A DNA stretch of 31,612 nucleotides. Source: Actinomycetota bacterium. GTDB taxonomy: Bacteria; Actinomycetota; Actinomycetes; Streptosporangiales; Streptosporangiaceae. The translations under genes and the position numbers were made by a program. Below are positions 5,992 through 13,848 of this stretch, one piece after another. Numbering within the stretch: the stretch's first letter is position 1; the number at the start of each line of letters is the position of its first letter. Where the stretch lies: positions 443 through 32,054 of the forward strand of contig PLIQ01000560.1 of the NCBI GenBank assembly GCA_003140115.1. Reading direction: 5' to 3'. The notes below the pieces were generated by a model that worked only from the letters and a program-made list of their open reading frames with translations, was not told the origin of the DNA and made no database searches.

Positions 5992-7442
5992 GCGCCAACC
6001 TAGTCGGCATTGAAGTACCCACGGGCCTGCTGATCGGCGGGGAGTGGACCGGCGGGCGGGGCGGCGGCACGCTGCCGGTGATCGACCCGTCCACGGAGGA
6101 CGCGGTGGCCGAGGTGGCCGACGGGACCGTGGAGGACGCGCTCGACGCGGTCACCGCGGCCCAGGACGCGCTGCCCGGCTGGGCGGCGACCCCGCCGCGC
6201 CAGCGCGCGGAAATCCTGCGCCGGACCTTCGAGCTGATGACCGAGAACGCGGACGCGCTGGCCAGGCTCATGACCACCGAGAACGGCAAGGCGCTGCGCG
6301 ACGCCAAGGCCGAGGCGGCCTACTCGGCCGAGTTCTTCCGCTGGTACGCCGAAGAGGCGGTCCGGATGGAGGGCGTGCTGATGCAGGCTCCGTCCGGAGC
6401 CAACAAGATCCTGGTCATGCGCCAGCCGGTCGGTGTCTCGGTGCTCGTCACGCCGTGGAACTTCCCCGCCGCCATGGCCACCCGCAAGATCGGCCCGGCG
6501 CTGGCCGCGGGCTGCACGGTCGTGCTCAAGCCGGCCTCGGAGACGCCGCTGACCGCGCTGTACATCGCCGACCTGCTGGCCCAGGCGGGCGCGCCGGACG
6601 GAGTAGTCAACGTGCTGACCTCGCGGAAGTCGGGCGCGCTGGTGTCGGCCATGCTGCACGACCCGCGGGTCCGCAAGCTGTCCTTCACCGGATCCACCGA
6701 GGTGGGCCGGGTCCTGCTGCGCGAGGCAGCCGACGCCGTGGTGAACTGTTCGATGGAACTCGGCGGTAACGCGCCGTTCATCATCTTCGAGGACGCGGAC
6801 ATCGACGCCGCCGTCGAGGGGGCGCTGATCGCCAAGATGCGTAACGGCGGCGAGGCCTGCACCGCGGCCAACCGCTTCTACGTGCACGAGGCGGTCGCCG
6901 ACGAGTTCAGCCGGGCGTTCGCGGCCCGCCTGGATCGCATGATCGTCGGGCCGGGCCTGGACGAGGGCACCGACGTGGGCCCGCTGGTCAACGAGCCCAC
7001 TCGGTCGAAGGTGGCCGAGCTCGTCGAGTCCGCCACCGTGGACGGTGCCAAGGTGGTCACCGGCGGCCGGGCGCCGGACCGGCGCGGTTACTTCTACCAG
7101 CCGACCCTGATCGACCAGGTCCCGGCGGACGCGAGCATCCTCGGCACCGAGATCTTCGGCCCAGTGGCGCCGATGGTCCGGTTTACCGCCGAAGCGGACG
7201 TCGTCAACTGGGCCAACGACACCGAGTTCGGGCTTGTCTCCTACGTCTACACCCGGGACCTGGGCCGCGGCCTGCGGGTGTGCGAGGCGCTGGAAGCCGG
7301 CATGGTCGGGCTCAACCGCGGCCTGGTATCGGACCCGGCGGCCCCGTTCGGCGGCGTGAAGCAGTCCGGCATCGGCCGCGAGGGCGCGCACGAGGGGCTC
7401 CTGGAGTTCACCGAGACCAAGTACATCGCGACCAACTGGTGA
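5988..7442 (+). CDS. NAD(P)-dependent aldehyde dehydrogenase, succinate-semialdehyde dehydrogenase-like
   Basis: The protein, about 484 residues, is a full-length aldehyde dehydrogenase. TPWNFPAA (156-163, counted from the ATG at 5985) forms part of the cofactor site, FTGSTEVG (234-241) is the glycine motif, Glu258 in MELGG is the general base, and Cys292 in GGEACTAANRF is the nucleophile. The closest match by eye is the GabD-type succinate-semialdehyde group. GTG 5988 overlaps the E1-beta stop as GTGA and is 4 nt after GGAGG. ATG 5985 is also in frame but abuts the ribosome binding site. It ends the operon and should oxidise an aldehyde made upstream in the pathway. The aldehyde itself is unknown. 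Confidence 0.88.
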   Translation: MSANLVGIEVPTGLLIGGEWTGGRGGGTLPVIDPSTEDAVAEVADGTVEDALDAVTAAQDALPGWAATPPRQRAEILRRTFELMTENADALARLMTTENGKALRDAKAEAAYSAEFFRWYAEEAVRMEGVLMQAPSGANKILVMRQPVGVSVLVTPWNFPAAMATRKIGPALAAGCTVVLKPASETPLTALYIADLLAQAGAPDGVVNVLTSRKSGALVSAMLHDPRVRKLSFTGSTEVGRVLLREAADAVVNCSMELGGNAPFIIFEDADIDAAVEGALIAKMRNGGEACTAANRFYVHEAVADEFSRAFAARLDRMIVGPGLDEGTDVGPLVNEPTRSKVAELVESATVDGAKVVTGGRAPDRRGYFYQPTLIDQVPADASILGTEIFGPVAPMVRFTAEADVVNWANDTEFGLVSYVYTRDLGRGLRVCEALEAGMVGLNRGLVSDPAAPFGGVKQSGIGREGAHEGLLEFTETKYIATNW

Positions 7443-7455
7443 CTTCCGGCGTGCG

Positions 7456-7476
7456 GCTGGTTACGATCCGACCAGC
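7456..7476. terminator. Hairpin between convergent genes, candidate bidirectional terminator
   Basis: GCTGGT (7456-7461) pairs perfectly with ACCAGC (7471-7476) around a 9-nt loop. It begins 13 nt after the aldehyde dehydrogenase stop and overlaps the last codons of the convergent membrane-protein gene. No T-run follows on either strand. Confidence 0.4.
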
Positions 7477-8786
7477 CTGCGCTGCGTGACGTCAATGAGC
7501 GCCGGGATCAGGAGTACCTCGAGCGCGGGCAGCGCCCACGCTCGCAGGTGATGCCGGGGCGCGCCCAGCAGGATGATCGCGGCCAGCAGGTACACCTCGA
7601 TGAAGGACCGCAGGTCGGCGTCGAGGCTGTACCAGGTACTCGGCGAGACGACGCAGATCTCGATCATGTAGAGGACCAACGCCAGCCGCTCATGCCCGGG
7701 CGCGTTCGTGGACCGCAGGCAGAGCAGCGCAGCGACCGCGAGCAGGACGACGATGGCAAGTTCGGTGAACCACAGGTCGTACTGTTCGAAATGGTGCAGG
7801 TTGATATACGCGAGATTGTGCTCCACCGCCTTGATCGGCGTAATAAACGGTGATCCGGTGTTCCCATTCGCGTCGACCAGCAGCGGGAAACGGCCGACGG
7901 CCGCCTTCACCACGACCTGCCAGGCCACGAAGGCCGCGGTCGGAAGGGCCCAGACCAGGTCGTCGCGGCCGGGCCGCACGGAGCGCCGGCGGCGGATGAC
8001 GCCGATGAAATCGACGATGGCCACGGCGGCCACCGCGACCATGACCGATTCCCTGGTCAACGCGCCGTAGGCCAGCAGCAGGCCAGCGAGCACGGGTCGG
8101 CGCGCCCGGATGGCCAGCAACCCGGCCAGCAGGCAGGCGGCGGCGAGCGGCTCGGCCGTATCCCTGGACAGGCTGGTGATCAGGCCGAAGTAGGCGGGCA
8201 GCACCAGCCCGGCCAGCGCGTGCCGGCCGCCCTGCCGGGCGAACACCCCGCCGAGATAGCCCATGACCCCGATGGCGGCGACGTTGATCACGACCAGCAT
8301 GACGGGCACCAGCACATGCTGGCCGACGGAGATCAGCCAGGTCAGCCAGGGATAACCGATCCGCATGTACCGGTAGGGCTGGTCGACCCTGATGCCGTAG
8401 GCGATGGGCCGGAAGTTGAAGGGGTTGAGGGCCAGCCGGTAGAAGAACTGGCCGTCGTAACCGTAGGTCGGCGCAACGGGTATGCCGGGCGGCAGCTGAG
8501 ACGGCGTCGCGAAATGCCGCCCGACCAGGATGAACCGGCCGATGTTGCCCTGGGCCCACGTCTGCCAGCGAGCCAGCACGAAGGCCAGGGCGGCCAGCAA
8601 GGCGATCAGGCCCGGGATGATAGGCCTGTCGGTACGCGTCAGGAGCGATCCGGGCCCCGGCCGGTCGCCCCCGCCAGCCGGATCGGCGGACGTGATCACG
8701 CCGCCAGGCAAAGGAAGTTCCGGGCCATCCGGCATGACGGCGTTGGCGACCCGAGCGCGAGCCACCACGAGCTCCTGACCAGGCAT
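7461..8786 (-). CDS. Multispanning membrane protein, GT-C glycosyltransferase-like ('YDGQ' type, copy 1)
   Basis: The protein has about 441 residues. A 55-residue polar N-terminus is followed by many hydrophobic segments, the first at about 57-74 (IIPGLIALLAALAFVLA). The first outer loop carries GYDGQFFYRLALNP (109-122), whose Asp is placed like the catalytic acid of GT-C glycosyltransferases. These use lipid-linked sugars on the outer membrane face. RDTAEPLAAACLLAGLLA and YGALTRES are other conserved patches. I chose ATG 8786 because AAGGA lies 7 nt upstream; an ATG at 8825 is also in frame. The gene diverges from the SD-loop membrane gene at 8964. A clear paralogue with the same arrangement is at 17333-18589. 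GT-C activity is inferred from topology and loop motif, not a named family match. Confidence 0.75.
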   Translation of the reverse strand: MPGQELVVARARVANAVMPDGPELPLPGGVITSADPAGGGDRPGPGSLLTRTDRPIIPGLIALLAALAFVLARWQTWAQGNIGRFILVGRHFATPSQLPPGIPVAPTYGYDGQFFYRLALNPFNFRPIAYGIRVDQPYRYMRIGYPWLTWLISVGQHVLVPVMLVVINVAAIGVMGYLGGVFARQGGRHALAGLVLPAYFGLITSLSRDTAEPLAAACLLAGLLAIRARRPVLAGLLLAYGALTRESVMVAVAAVAIVDFIGVIRRRRSVRPGRDDLVWALPTAAFVAWQVVVKAAVGRFPLLVDANGNTGSPFITPIKAVEHNLAYINLHHFEQYDLWFTELAIVVLLAVAALLCLRSTNAPGHERLALVLYMIEICVVSPSTWYSLDADLRSFIEVYLLAAIILLGAPRHHLRAWALPALEVLLIPALIDVTQRRLVGS

Positions 8787-8948
8787 CGTCCATTCCTTCG
8801 GGAAGGGCGGGCCAGGCCAAGACATACCGCCGCGCTGTGTTGGCGAGACTGTAGCGCGCGTGACGCGTCTGCGCTAGTGGGAAAGCTGAAGCTAGCATGC
8901 GGAATCGCAGTGAAAGTGATGAGCCGGTCCATCCGCCGGTCGTTCAGC

Positions 8949-8954
8949 TAAACT
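8949..8954 (+). promoter_or_regulatory. Candidate -10 box for the first SD-loop membrane gene
   Basis: TAAACT lies 9 nt before the ATG at 8964. It predicts a very short leader of about 3 nt, and no ribosome binding site is visible, so the message may be nearly leaderless. Confidence 0.35.
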
Positions 8955-8963
8955 CCGGATTTC

Positions 8964-10634
8964 ATGGGCGTGCTCCGCGCGGGACCCGAGACGGAACCCC
9001 CGTCCGACGAGGCGGCCGGGCCCGGTAGCACGCCATCGCAGTGGTCGGCCCGGCGTCGCCGCTGGGTCGAGGTAGCCGCGTTCATCGTGGCCGGGCTGGC
9101 CCTGTTCGCCGTCTACCTCAGGCTGTCGCGGACCGTGCCGGAGAACTCCGACCAGGCCAACATCCTGCTCGTGGCCTCGGACATGCTGCACGGCAACCTG
9201 CTGCTGCACGGGTGGTACCTGACCGACGTGTCGTTCTACACCACCGAGCTGCCGCAGTATGCCCTGCTGGAGATCTTCTTCGGCGTGCACGCGAACACCG
9301 CTCACATCGCGGCGGCGATGACCTACACGCTGGTGGTCCTGCTCGCCGTGCTGCTGGCCCGGGGCGGGTTCACCAGCCGCGCCGCGGTGATCGCGATGGC
9401 GATCGCGGCCGGGATCATCCTGGCGCCGCAGCTCGGCGTCGGCGTGACCGCCCTGATCCTGACCGTCGGCCACATCGGCACCGCGATCCCGGTCCTGCTC
9501 ATCTGGCTGCTCCTTGACCGAGCCCCGCAGCGGTGGTGGGTGCCGGTGCTGACCGGGCTCGGGCTGGCCTGGGTGCTCGTCGCGGACCAAATAGTGCTCG
9601 TCGTCGGGGTGGTGCCGCTGGCTGTGGTCTGCGCCCTGCGGGTCCTGCAAGCCGCCGTCCGCGAGCGCAGCCTGTCCCGCGGCCTCGCCGGGCGCACGCA
9701 CGAGCTGTCCCTGATCGCCGCGGCGGGCGTCGCGGCCGGACTGGCCTGGGTCGCCGAGCGGGTGCTCCGGGCCCTGGGCGGCTACATCCTGAGCCCGGTG
9801 CCCTTTAAATTCACGATGCACGACATCCCGGCGAACCTGCACTCGCTGTGGGCCTTGCCGCAGATCTTCGGAGCCGACTACCGCGGGCTAGCCGGGGGCC
9901 CCTACTACACCGCGTTGCTCCACATGGTGAGCCTGGCCGTGGTGGGCCTGGCCCTGCTGTTGCTGGCCTGGCGGTTCTTCGCCGGTGCCGCCCTGATCGA
10001 CCAGGTCCTGGGCGTGGCCATCGTGCTCAACATCGGGCTGTTCGTGGTGACCAGCGCGGGCTCGGAAGGCCCGCACGAGATCGCCGTGGTCGCGCCGTTC
10101 GGGGCGGCGCTGGCCGCGCGGATGCTGGCCGGTCCGCAGGCCGCGGGCGCCCAGGCCGAGGGCGCGCGGGCCGCCGGGCTGGCGCGCCGCGCACGGGCTG
10201 TCGCGTACGGGGCGGGGGTGGTGGTCCTGGCCGGTTATCTGGGAGGTCTGGCGCACGACGTGGTCCAGCCGGCCTCGCCTCCGGCCTTCGCGCGGGTCGC
10301 GTCCTGGCTGCAGGCTCATCACCTGCGCTACGGCCTGGGCGGCTACTGGGAGAGCAGCATCGTCACGGTCCAGACCGACGGCCAGGTCAAGGTCAGGGCG
10401 CTGCTGAAGCCGACGCTGGGGCCGGACCTGTGGCTGGCCAAGCCCGCGTGGTACGACCCGGCCGCCCAGCAGGCCAACTTCGTCGTGCTGTCCAGCACGC
10501 CGGGCTTCACGAACAACTGGGAACCGCGCGCGCTGATCAGCAAGTACTTCGGCCGCCCCGCTCAGGTGTACAACTTCGGTCCCTACACGGTCATGGTGTG
10601 GGACCGCAACCTCCTGGCCAGCATCCCGCGCTGA
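8964..10634 (+). CDS. Large multispanning membrane protein, GT-C-like ('SD-loop' type, copy 1)
   Basis: The 556-residue protein has a charged N-terminus, a first membrane segment at about 36-53, then an outer loop with PENSDQANILL (Asp63) and LLHGWYLTDVSFYTTELPQY (81-100). Further hydrophobic segments follow to about residue 425. The C-terminal 130 residues are soluble and probably extracytoplasmic, with conserved HHLRYGLGGYWESS and GPYTVMVW. The acidic first loop after one membrane segment is the layout of GT-C glycosyltransferases. Paralogues at 10641-12380 and 18700-20385 share these motifs end to end. It is convergent with the second copy (6 bp between stop codons) and diverges from a YDGQ-type gene. 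I do not recognise a named family; a glycosyltransferase role is an inference from topology and neighbours. Confidence 0.7.
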   Translation: MGVLRAGPETEPPSDEAAGPGSTPSQWSARRRRWVEVAAFIVAGLALFAVYLRLSRTVPENSDQANILLVASDMLHGNLLLHGWYLTDVSFYTTELPQYALLEIFFGVHANTAHIAAAMTYTLVVLLAVLLARGGFTSRAAVIAMAIAAGIILAPQLGVGVTALILTVGHIGTAIPVLLIWLLLDRAPQRWWVPVLTGLGLAWVLVADQIVLVVGVVPLAVVCALRVLQAAVRERSLSRGLAGRTHELSLIAAAGVAAGLAWVAERVLRALGGYILSPVPFKFTMHDIPANLHSLWALPQIFGADYRGLAGGPYYTALLHMVSLAVVGLALLLLAWRFFAGAALIDQVLGVAIVLNIGLFVVTSAGSEGPHEIAVVAPFGAALAARMLAGPQAAGAQAEGARAAGLARRARAVAYGAGVVVLAGYLGGLAHDVVQPASPPAFARVASWLQAHHLRYGLGGYWESSIVTVQTDGQVKVRALLKPTLGPDLWLAKPAWYDPAAQQANFVVLSSTPGFTNNWEPRALISKYFGRPAQVYNFGPYTVMVWDRNLLASIPR

Positions 10635-10645
10635 GCGGGCTCAGC
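10630..10645. terminator. Perfect hairpin between convergent paralogues
   Basis: GCTGAG (10630-10635) pairs perfectly with CTCAGC (10640-10645) around CGGG. It spans both stop codons of the convergent membrane genes, which are 6 bp apart, so it could terminate both transcripts. There is no T-run. Confidence 0.45.
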
Positions 10646-12380
10646 ACTGGACCGGGCCGTGCGGCGGTTTCGTGGTCAGATCCGGCAGCAGGTTCTTGTG
10701 CCAGACCAAGATGATGAACCCGGCTACCCGGTAGGTCCCGGACGGCGGTCCGAAGGTGCCGCGAGCGGCGGCCTCCCACCCGGCCGGGGTGCCGGGTGAG
10801 CATGCGTTGGCCGGTCCGGGGGTGACCAGGAACGTGGCATTGTGCTGCGCCGGGTCATACCAGGAGTTCTCGGACTCCCAGGGCCGGTAGACGAGCTTGT
10901 CGCCGATCCGGCTGACGGATCTGACCTGGACCCGGTTAGCGCCGTCCACCGTCATGGCGTTGGCGTTCCAGTAATCGCCCAGCCCGTAGGTAAGGTGATG
11001 GGCCGTCAGCCACGCCGCGACCTGCGCGTTGGGATCGGACGGGCGCGGCTGGACCGCGTTGTGCACCTCGATCCCGGCGTAGCAACCCAGGATCACCGCC
11101 AGCGCCGGGATCAGCAGCCGGCCGCGGGCCAGGGTCCCGCCCAGCAGCCGGCCCGCCAGCACCGCGCCGATCGGCAGCACCCCGGCGATCTCGTGCGTGC
11201 TGCCGCGCACGTTCGGGTTTCCCCGCACCACATAGGCCGCCAGCAGCACGATCAGCGCCACGGTCAGCACCTGCACCACCAGATCCTCGGTACCGAACCG
11301 GCGCAGGGCCCGGCCGACGGCCCAGGCCGCCAGCGCGACCCCGGCCAGGTGCACTACCGCGAGACCGATGTGCGCGGCGCGCTGCCCCCCGGCGAAATCC
11401 GCGCCGAACAGCAGCAGCACGCTCTGCACCGTGACCCACGCGTTGGCGGGCAGGTGGTCCAGGTGCGCGAACGCCACGGCGGGCGGCCGGACCGCGAACC
11501 CGCCGAGCCGGTTGATGACCTTGAGCGCGACCCACGCCACGCCGGCCGAGACCACCGCCCCGGCCGCCAGCGACAACTCGTACCAGTTCTCCGCCAGCGA
11601 GCCACGCCGCCGGAGTATCCGGATCGCGCACACCAGCGCCAGCGGCACGACTCCCTCGTACAGGACCAGCGGATCGCCGACCTGCACCCAGGCCAGCAAC
11701 ACCGTCACCGCGGCCGGCACCCACCATTCCCTCCTCGCGGGGGGGTTTGGGGGGGCCGAGGGGGTCTGAGGGAAAAGGCTTCCCCCCAGGAGCGGCGGGG
11801 GTTTGGGGGGGGTCGTCCCCCCCGGGCCAACACGGTCCAGGATCAGCCAGATCACCAGCATCGGGACCTGGGTACCGGTGTGGTCGGGGTTGGACAGGAG
11901 CGTGACGGTGCCCGTCCCGAGGGACGGCGCCAGCATGATCCCGGCCGCGACCAGCATGCGGACCGCGCCCTCGCGTCCAGACGAACGACCCCGGGCCAGC
12001 AGCGCCGCGCCCAGCACGAGCAGCGTGTAGCTCATCGCCGCGGCGATGTGCACCACGTCGGCGTTCAGCCCGTGGGCCAGTTCTACCAGCATGTACTGCG
12101 GGATCTCGGTGGTGTAGAACGAGACGTCCGACATCGTCCAGCCCCGCAGCAGCACGTTGCCGTGTAGCAGATCCCAGGCCTGGAGCGCGTTGGAGGCTCC
12201 GTCCGACATGACCGGGACGGTCTGCGCCTGCCGCAGGTAGGCGGCGAACAGCGCCAGGCCCGCCGCGACGAACAGCACCGGCCAGGCCCAGCGGCGCGGC
12301 CAAGCCGCGGCGGGCCGGGCGTGCGAGGCGGGCGTGGTCCCGGTTTCGGCAATGGGTGTTTCCAACTCGGAACCACCCAT
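10641..12380 (-). CDS. Large multispanning membrane protein, GT-C-like ('SD-loop' type, copy 2, with G-rich insertion)
   Basis: The 579-residue protein starts at ATG 12380 after GAGGAG, 6 nt upstream. It has a first membrane segment at about 33-49, then VPVMSDGASNAL (Asp60) and LLRGWTMSDVSFYTTEIPQY, matching its paralogues at 8964 and 18700. The soluble C-terminus keeps HHLTYGLGDYWNAN and WYDPAQHNATFLVT. Compared with both paralogues, about 31 extra Pro/Gly-rich residues sit between ILDRV and WWVP. They are encoded by a G-rich, hairpin-forming stretch at 11733-11828, and the frame stays open across it. A GT-C-type role is likely for the same reasons as its paralogues, but the insertion falls beside a membrane segment and could affect folding. 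Confidence 0.7.
   Translation of the reverse strand: MGGSELETPIAETGTTPASHARPAAAWPRRWAWPVLFVAAGLALFAAYLRQAQTVPVMSDGASNALQAWDLLHGNVLLRGWTMSDVSFYTTEIPQYMLVELAHGLNADVVHIAAAMSYTLLVLGAALLARGRSSGREGAVRMLVAAGIMLAPSLGTGTVTLLSNPDHTGTQVPMLVIWLILDRVGPGGTTPPKPPPLLGGSLFPQTPSAPPNPPARREWWVPAAVTVLLAWVQVGDPLVLYEGVVPLALVCAIRILRRRGSLAENWYELSLAAGAVVSAGVAWVALKVINRLGGFAVRPPAVAFAHLDHLPANAWVTVQSVLLLFGADFAGGQRAAHIGLAVVHLAGVALAAWAVGRALRRFGTEDLVVQVLTVALIVLLAAYVVRGNPNVRGSTHEIAGVLPIGAVLAGRLLGGTLARGRLLIPALAVILGCYAGIEVHNAVQPRPSDPNAQVAAWLTAHHLTYGLGDYWNANAMTVDGANRVQVRSVSRIGDKLVYRPWESENSWYDPAQHNATFLVTPGPANACSPGTPAGWEAAARGTFGPPSGTYRVAGFIILVWHKNLLPDLTTKPPHGPVQC
11733..11828. repeat. G-rich palindromic element inserted in frame within a membrane-protein gene
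   Basis: Two direct copies of a G5-7 TTT G7-8 block lie at about 11739-11755 and 11797-11812. The second runs into TCGT and a 7-C tract (11817-11823), forming a 7-bp all-GC hairpin. The stretch is absent from both paralogues of the host gene and adds about 31 codons without a frameshift. It looks like a small dispersed element or expanded simple sequence. The four long G-tracts could also form a quadruplex on the plus strand. Confidence 0.6.
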
Positions 12381-12571
12381 CGTGTACTCCTCGTCTGCCC
12401 GACGGACGTCATTACTGTCGACCGAGCGTAGCAGCGGCACCGTTGCGGCTACTCTTGTACAGCTCAATGGCTTGCCCGGGCCCCGGGGCGAACGCCGGTT
12501 ACGAAACGGCTGCGACACGGGGGTAGCGGTAAGGTGGGGCGTCGAGCGGGTGCCGGTCCACCCGCCAGGGG

Positions 12572-12605
12572 CCAAATCAGTAATCGGCCAAATCGGTAAA
12601 ATCGG
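12572..12605 (+). repeat. Imperfect tandem repeat over the predicted promoter of the UDP-sugar dehydrogenase gene
   Basis: CCAAATCAGTAATCGG (12572-12587) is followed directly by CCAAATCGGTAAAATCGG (12588-12605). This A/T-rich patch stands out in GC-rich DNA. TAAAAT at 12597-12602 is a good -10 box, 13 nt before the ATG at 12616. The 235-bp gap between the divergent membrane gene and this gene shows nothing else clear. Confidence 0.45.
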
Positions 12606-12615
12606 AAGGCATGCG

Positions 12616-13830
12616 ATGACGGGTACGTCGGAATCTGGCCACTTTGACCGCCAGGTCGTGGTGATCGGCGGCTGTGGCCATGTCGGCCTGCCACTGGCCA
12701 TCGCCTTCGCGGACCGTGGCGCGCGGGTCGGCATCTACGACGTCAGCGACTCTGCGGTGCAGACGGTGAACGCGGGCCGGATGCCGTTCGCGGAGCGGGG
12801 CGCGGAAGAGGTCCTGCAGCGGGTCCTGGCCGACGGCCGGCTGGAGGCCTCGACCGATCCCGCCATGGTGGGCACCGCCGAGCACGTGGTGGTGGTGATC
12901 GGGACCCCGGTGGACGAGCACCTGAATCCGGACCAGGCGGCGATCCCGAACGCGCTCGCCGGCTGCACCCAGTACCTGCGGGACGGCCAGCTGCTGATCC
13001 TGCGCAGCACCGTCTACCCCGGCGTGACCGCCCTGGTGGAAAAGATGGTGGCCGGGTTCGGCGTGCAGATCGAGGTCGCGTTCTGCCCCGAGCGGATCGC
13101 CGAGGGCAAGGCCATGACCGAGCTGTACGAGCTGCCGCAGATCGTCTCCGCGCGCTCGCCGGCCGCACTGGACCGTGCCTCGAAACTGTTCGGAATGCTG
13201 ACCAGCACACTGATCCCGATGTCACCCGAAGAGGCCGAGCTGGCCAAGTTGTTCACCAACGTGTGGCGGTACATCAAGTTCGCCACCGCCAACCAGCTGT
13301 ACATGATGGCCAACGACCAGGGCCTGGACTTCGAGCGGATCCGGCAGGGCCTCTCGGCGGACTACCCGCGGGCGGCCGACATGCCGGCCGCGGGCTTCGC
13401 GGCCGGCCCCTGCCTGTTCAAGGACACGATGCAGCTCGCCGCGTTCAACCACAACAACTTCGCCCTCGGGCACACCGCGATGGCGATCAACGAGGGCCTG
13501 CCCCTGTACGTGGTGCACCGGCTCGGACAGCGCTATGACCTGGCCTCGATGACGGTGGGCATTTTGGGGATGGCGTTCAAGGGCGGCTCGGACGACATCA
13601 GGTCGAGCCTGTCGTACAAGCTCAAGCGGATCCTGGCCTTCAAGGCCGACGCGGTGCTGTGCACCGATCCGTACGTGACCGTCGACCCAGGACTGCTGCC
13701 GCTGGACGAGGTGATCTCCCGGTCGGACCTGCTGGTGATCGGGGCGCCGCATCCGGAGTACCGTGAGCTGGCTACGGACAAGCCGGTCGCCGACATCTGG
13801 AACGTGCTCGGGCACGGTGTCCTCGTATGA
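12616..13830 (+). CDS. UDP-glucose/GDP-mannose dehydrogenase family protein (nucleotide-sugar dehydrogenase)
   Basis: The 404-residue protein starts at ATG 12616 after GGAAGG, 6 nt upstream. An N-terminal Rossmann fold is shown by VVVIGGCGHVGLPLA (residues 14-28). The central domain carries NVWRYIKFATANQL, and the catalytic Cys266 lies in AAGPCLFKD, where the family norm is GGxCLPKD. GMAFKGGSDDIRSS marks the C-terminal domain. Such enzymes oxidise C6 of a UDP-sugar twice to give a uronic acid, using two NAD+. The overall look is nearer the WecC-like (UDP-N-acetylmannosaminuronate) group than plant-type Ugd, but the substrate is not certain. The gene is followed 18 bp later by a GT2 gene and then an epimerase gene, pointing to sugar-nucleotide supply for a surface glycan. 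Confidence 0.88.
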   Translation: MTGTSESGHFDRQVVVIGGCGHVGLPLAIAFADRGARVGIYDVSDSAVQTVNAGRMPFAERGAEEVLQRVLADGRLEASTDPAMVGTAEHVVVVIGTPVDEHLNPDQAAIPNALAGCTQYLRDGQLLILRSTVYPGVTALVEKMVAGFGVQIEVAFCPERIAEGKAMTELYELPQIVSARSPAALDRASKLFGMLTSTLIPMSPEEAELAKLFTNVWRYIKFATANQLYMMANDQGLDFERIRQGLSADYPRAADMPAAGFAAGPCLFKDTMQLAAFNHNNFALGHTAMAINEGLPLYVVHRLGQRYDLASMTVGILGMAFKGGSDDIRSSLSYKLKRILAFKADAVLCTDPYVTVDPGLLPLDEVISRSDLLVIGAPHPEYRELATDKPVADIWNVLGHGVLV

Positions 13831-13848
13831 GCGTGCGGGAGACGCAGC

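Noticed and set aside
12334..12615. N-terminal extension of the UDP-sugar dehydrogenase to an ATG at 12334
   Set aside because: The extension would run through the divergent gene's start region and has no family similarity. ATG 12616 has a proper ribosome binding site and the Rossmann motif starts 14 residues later.
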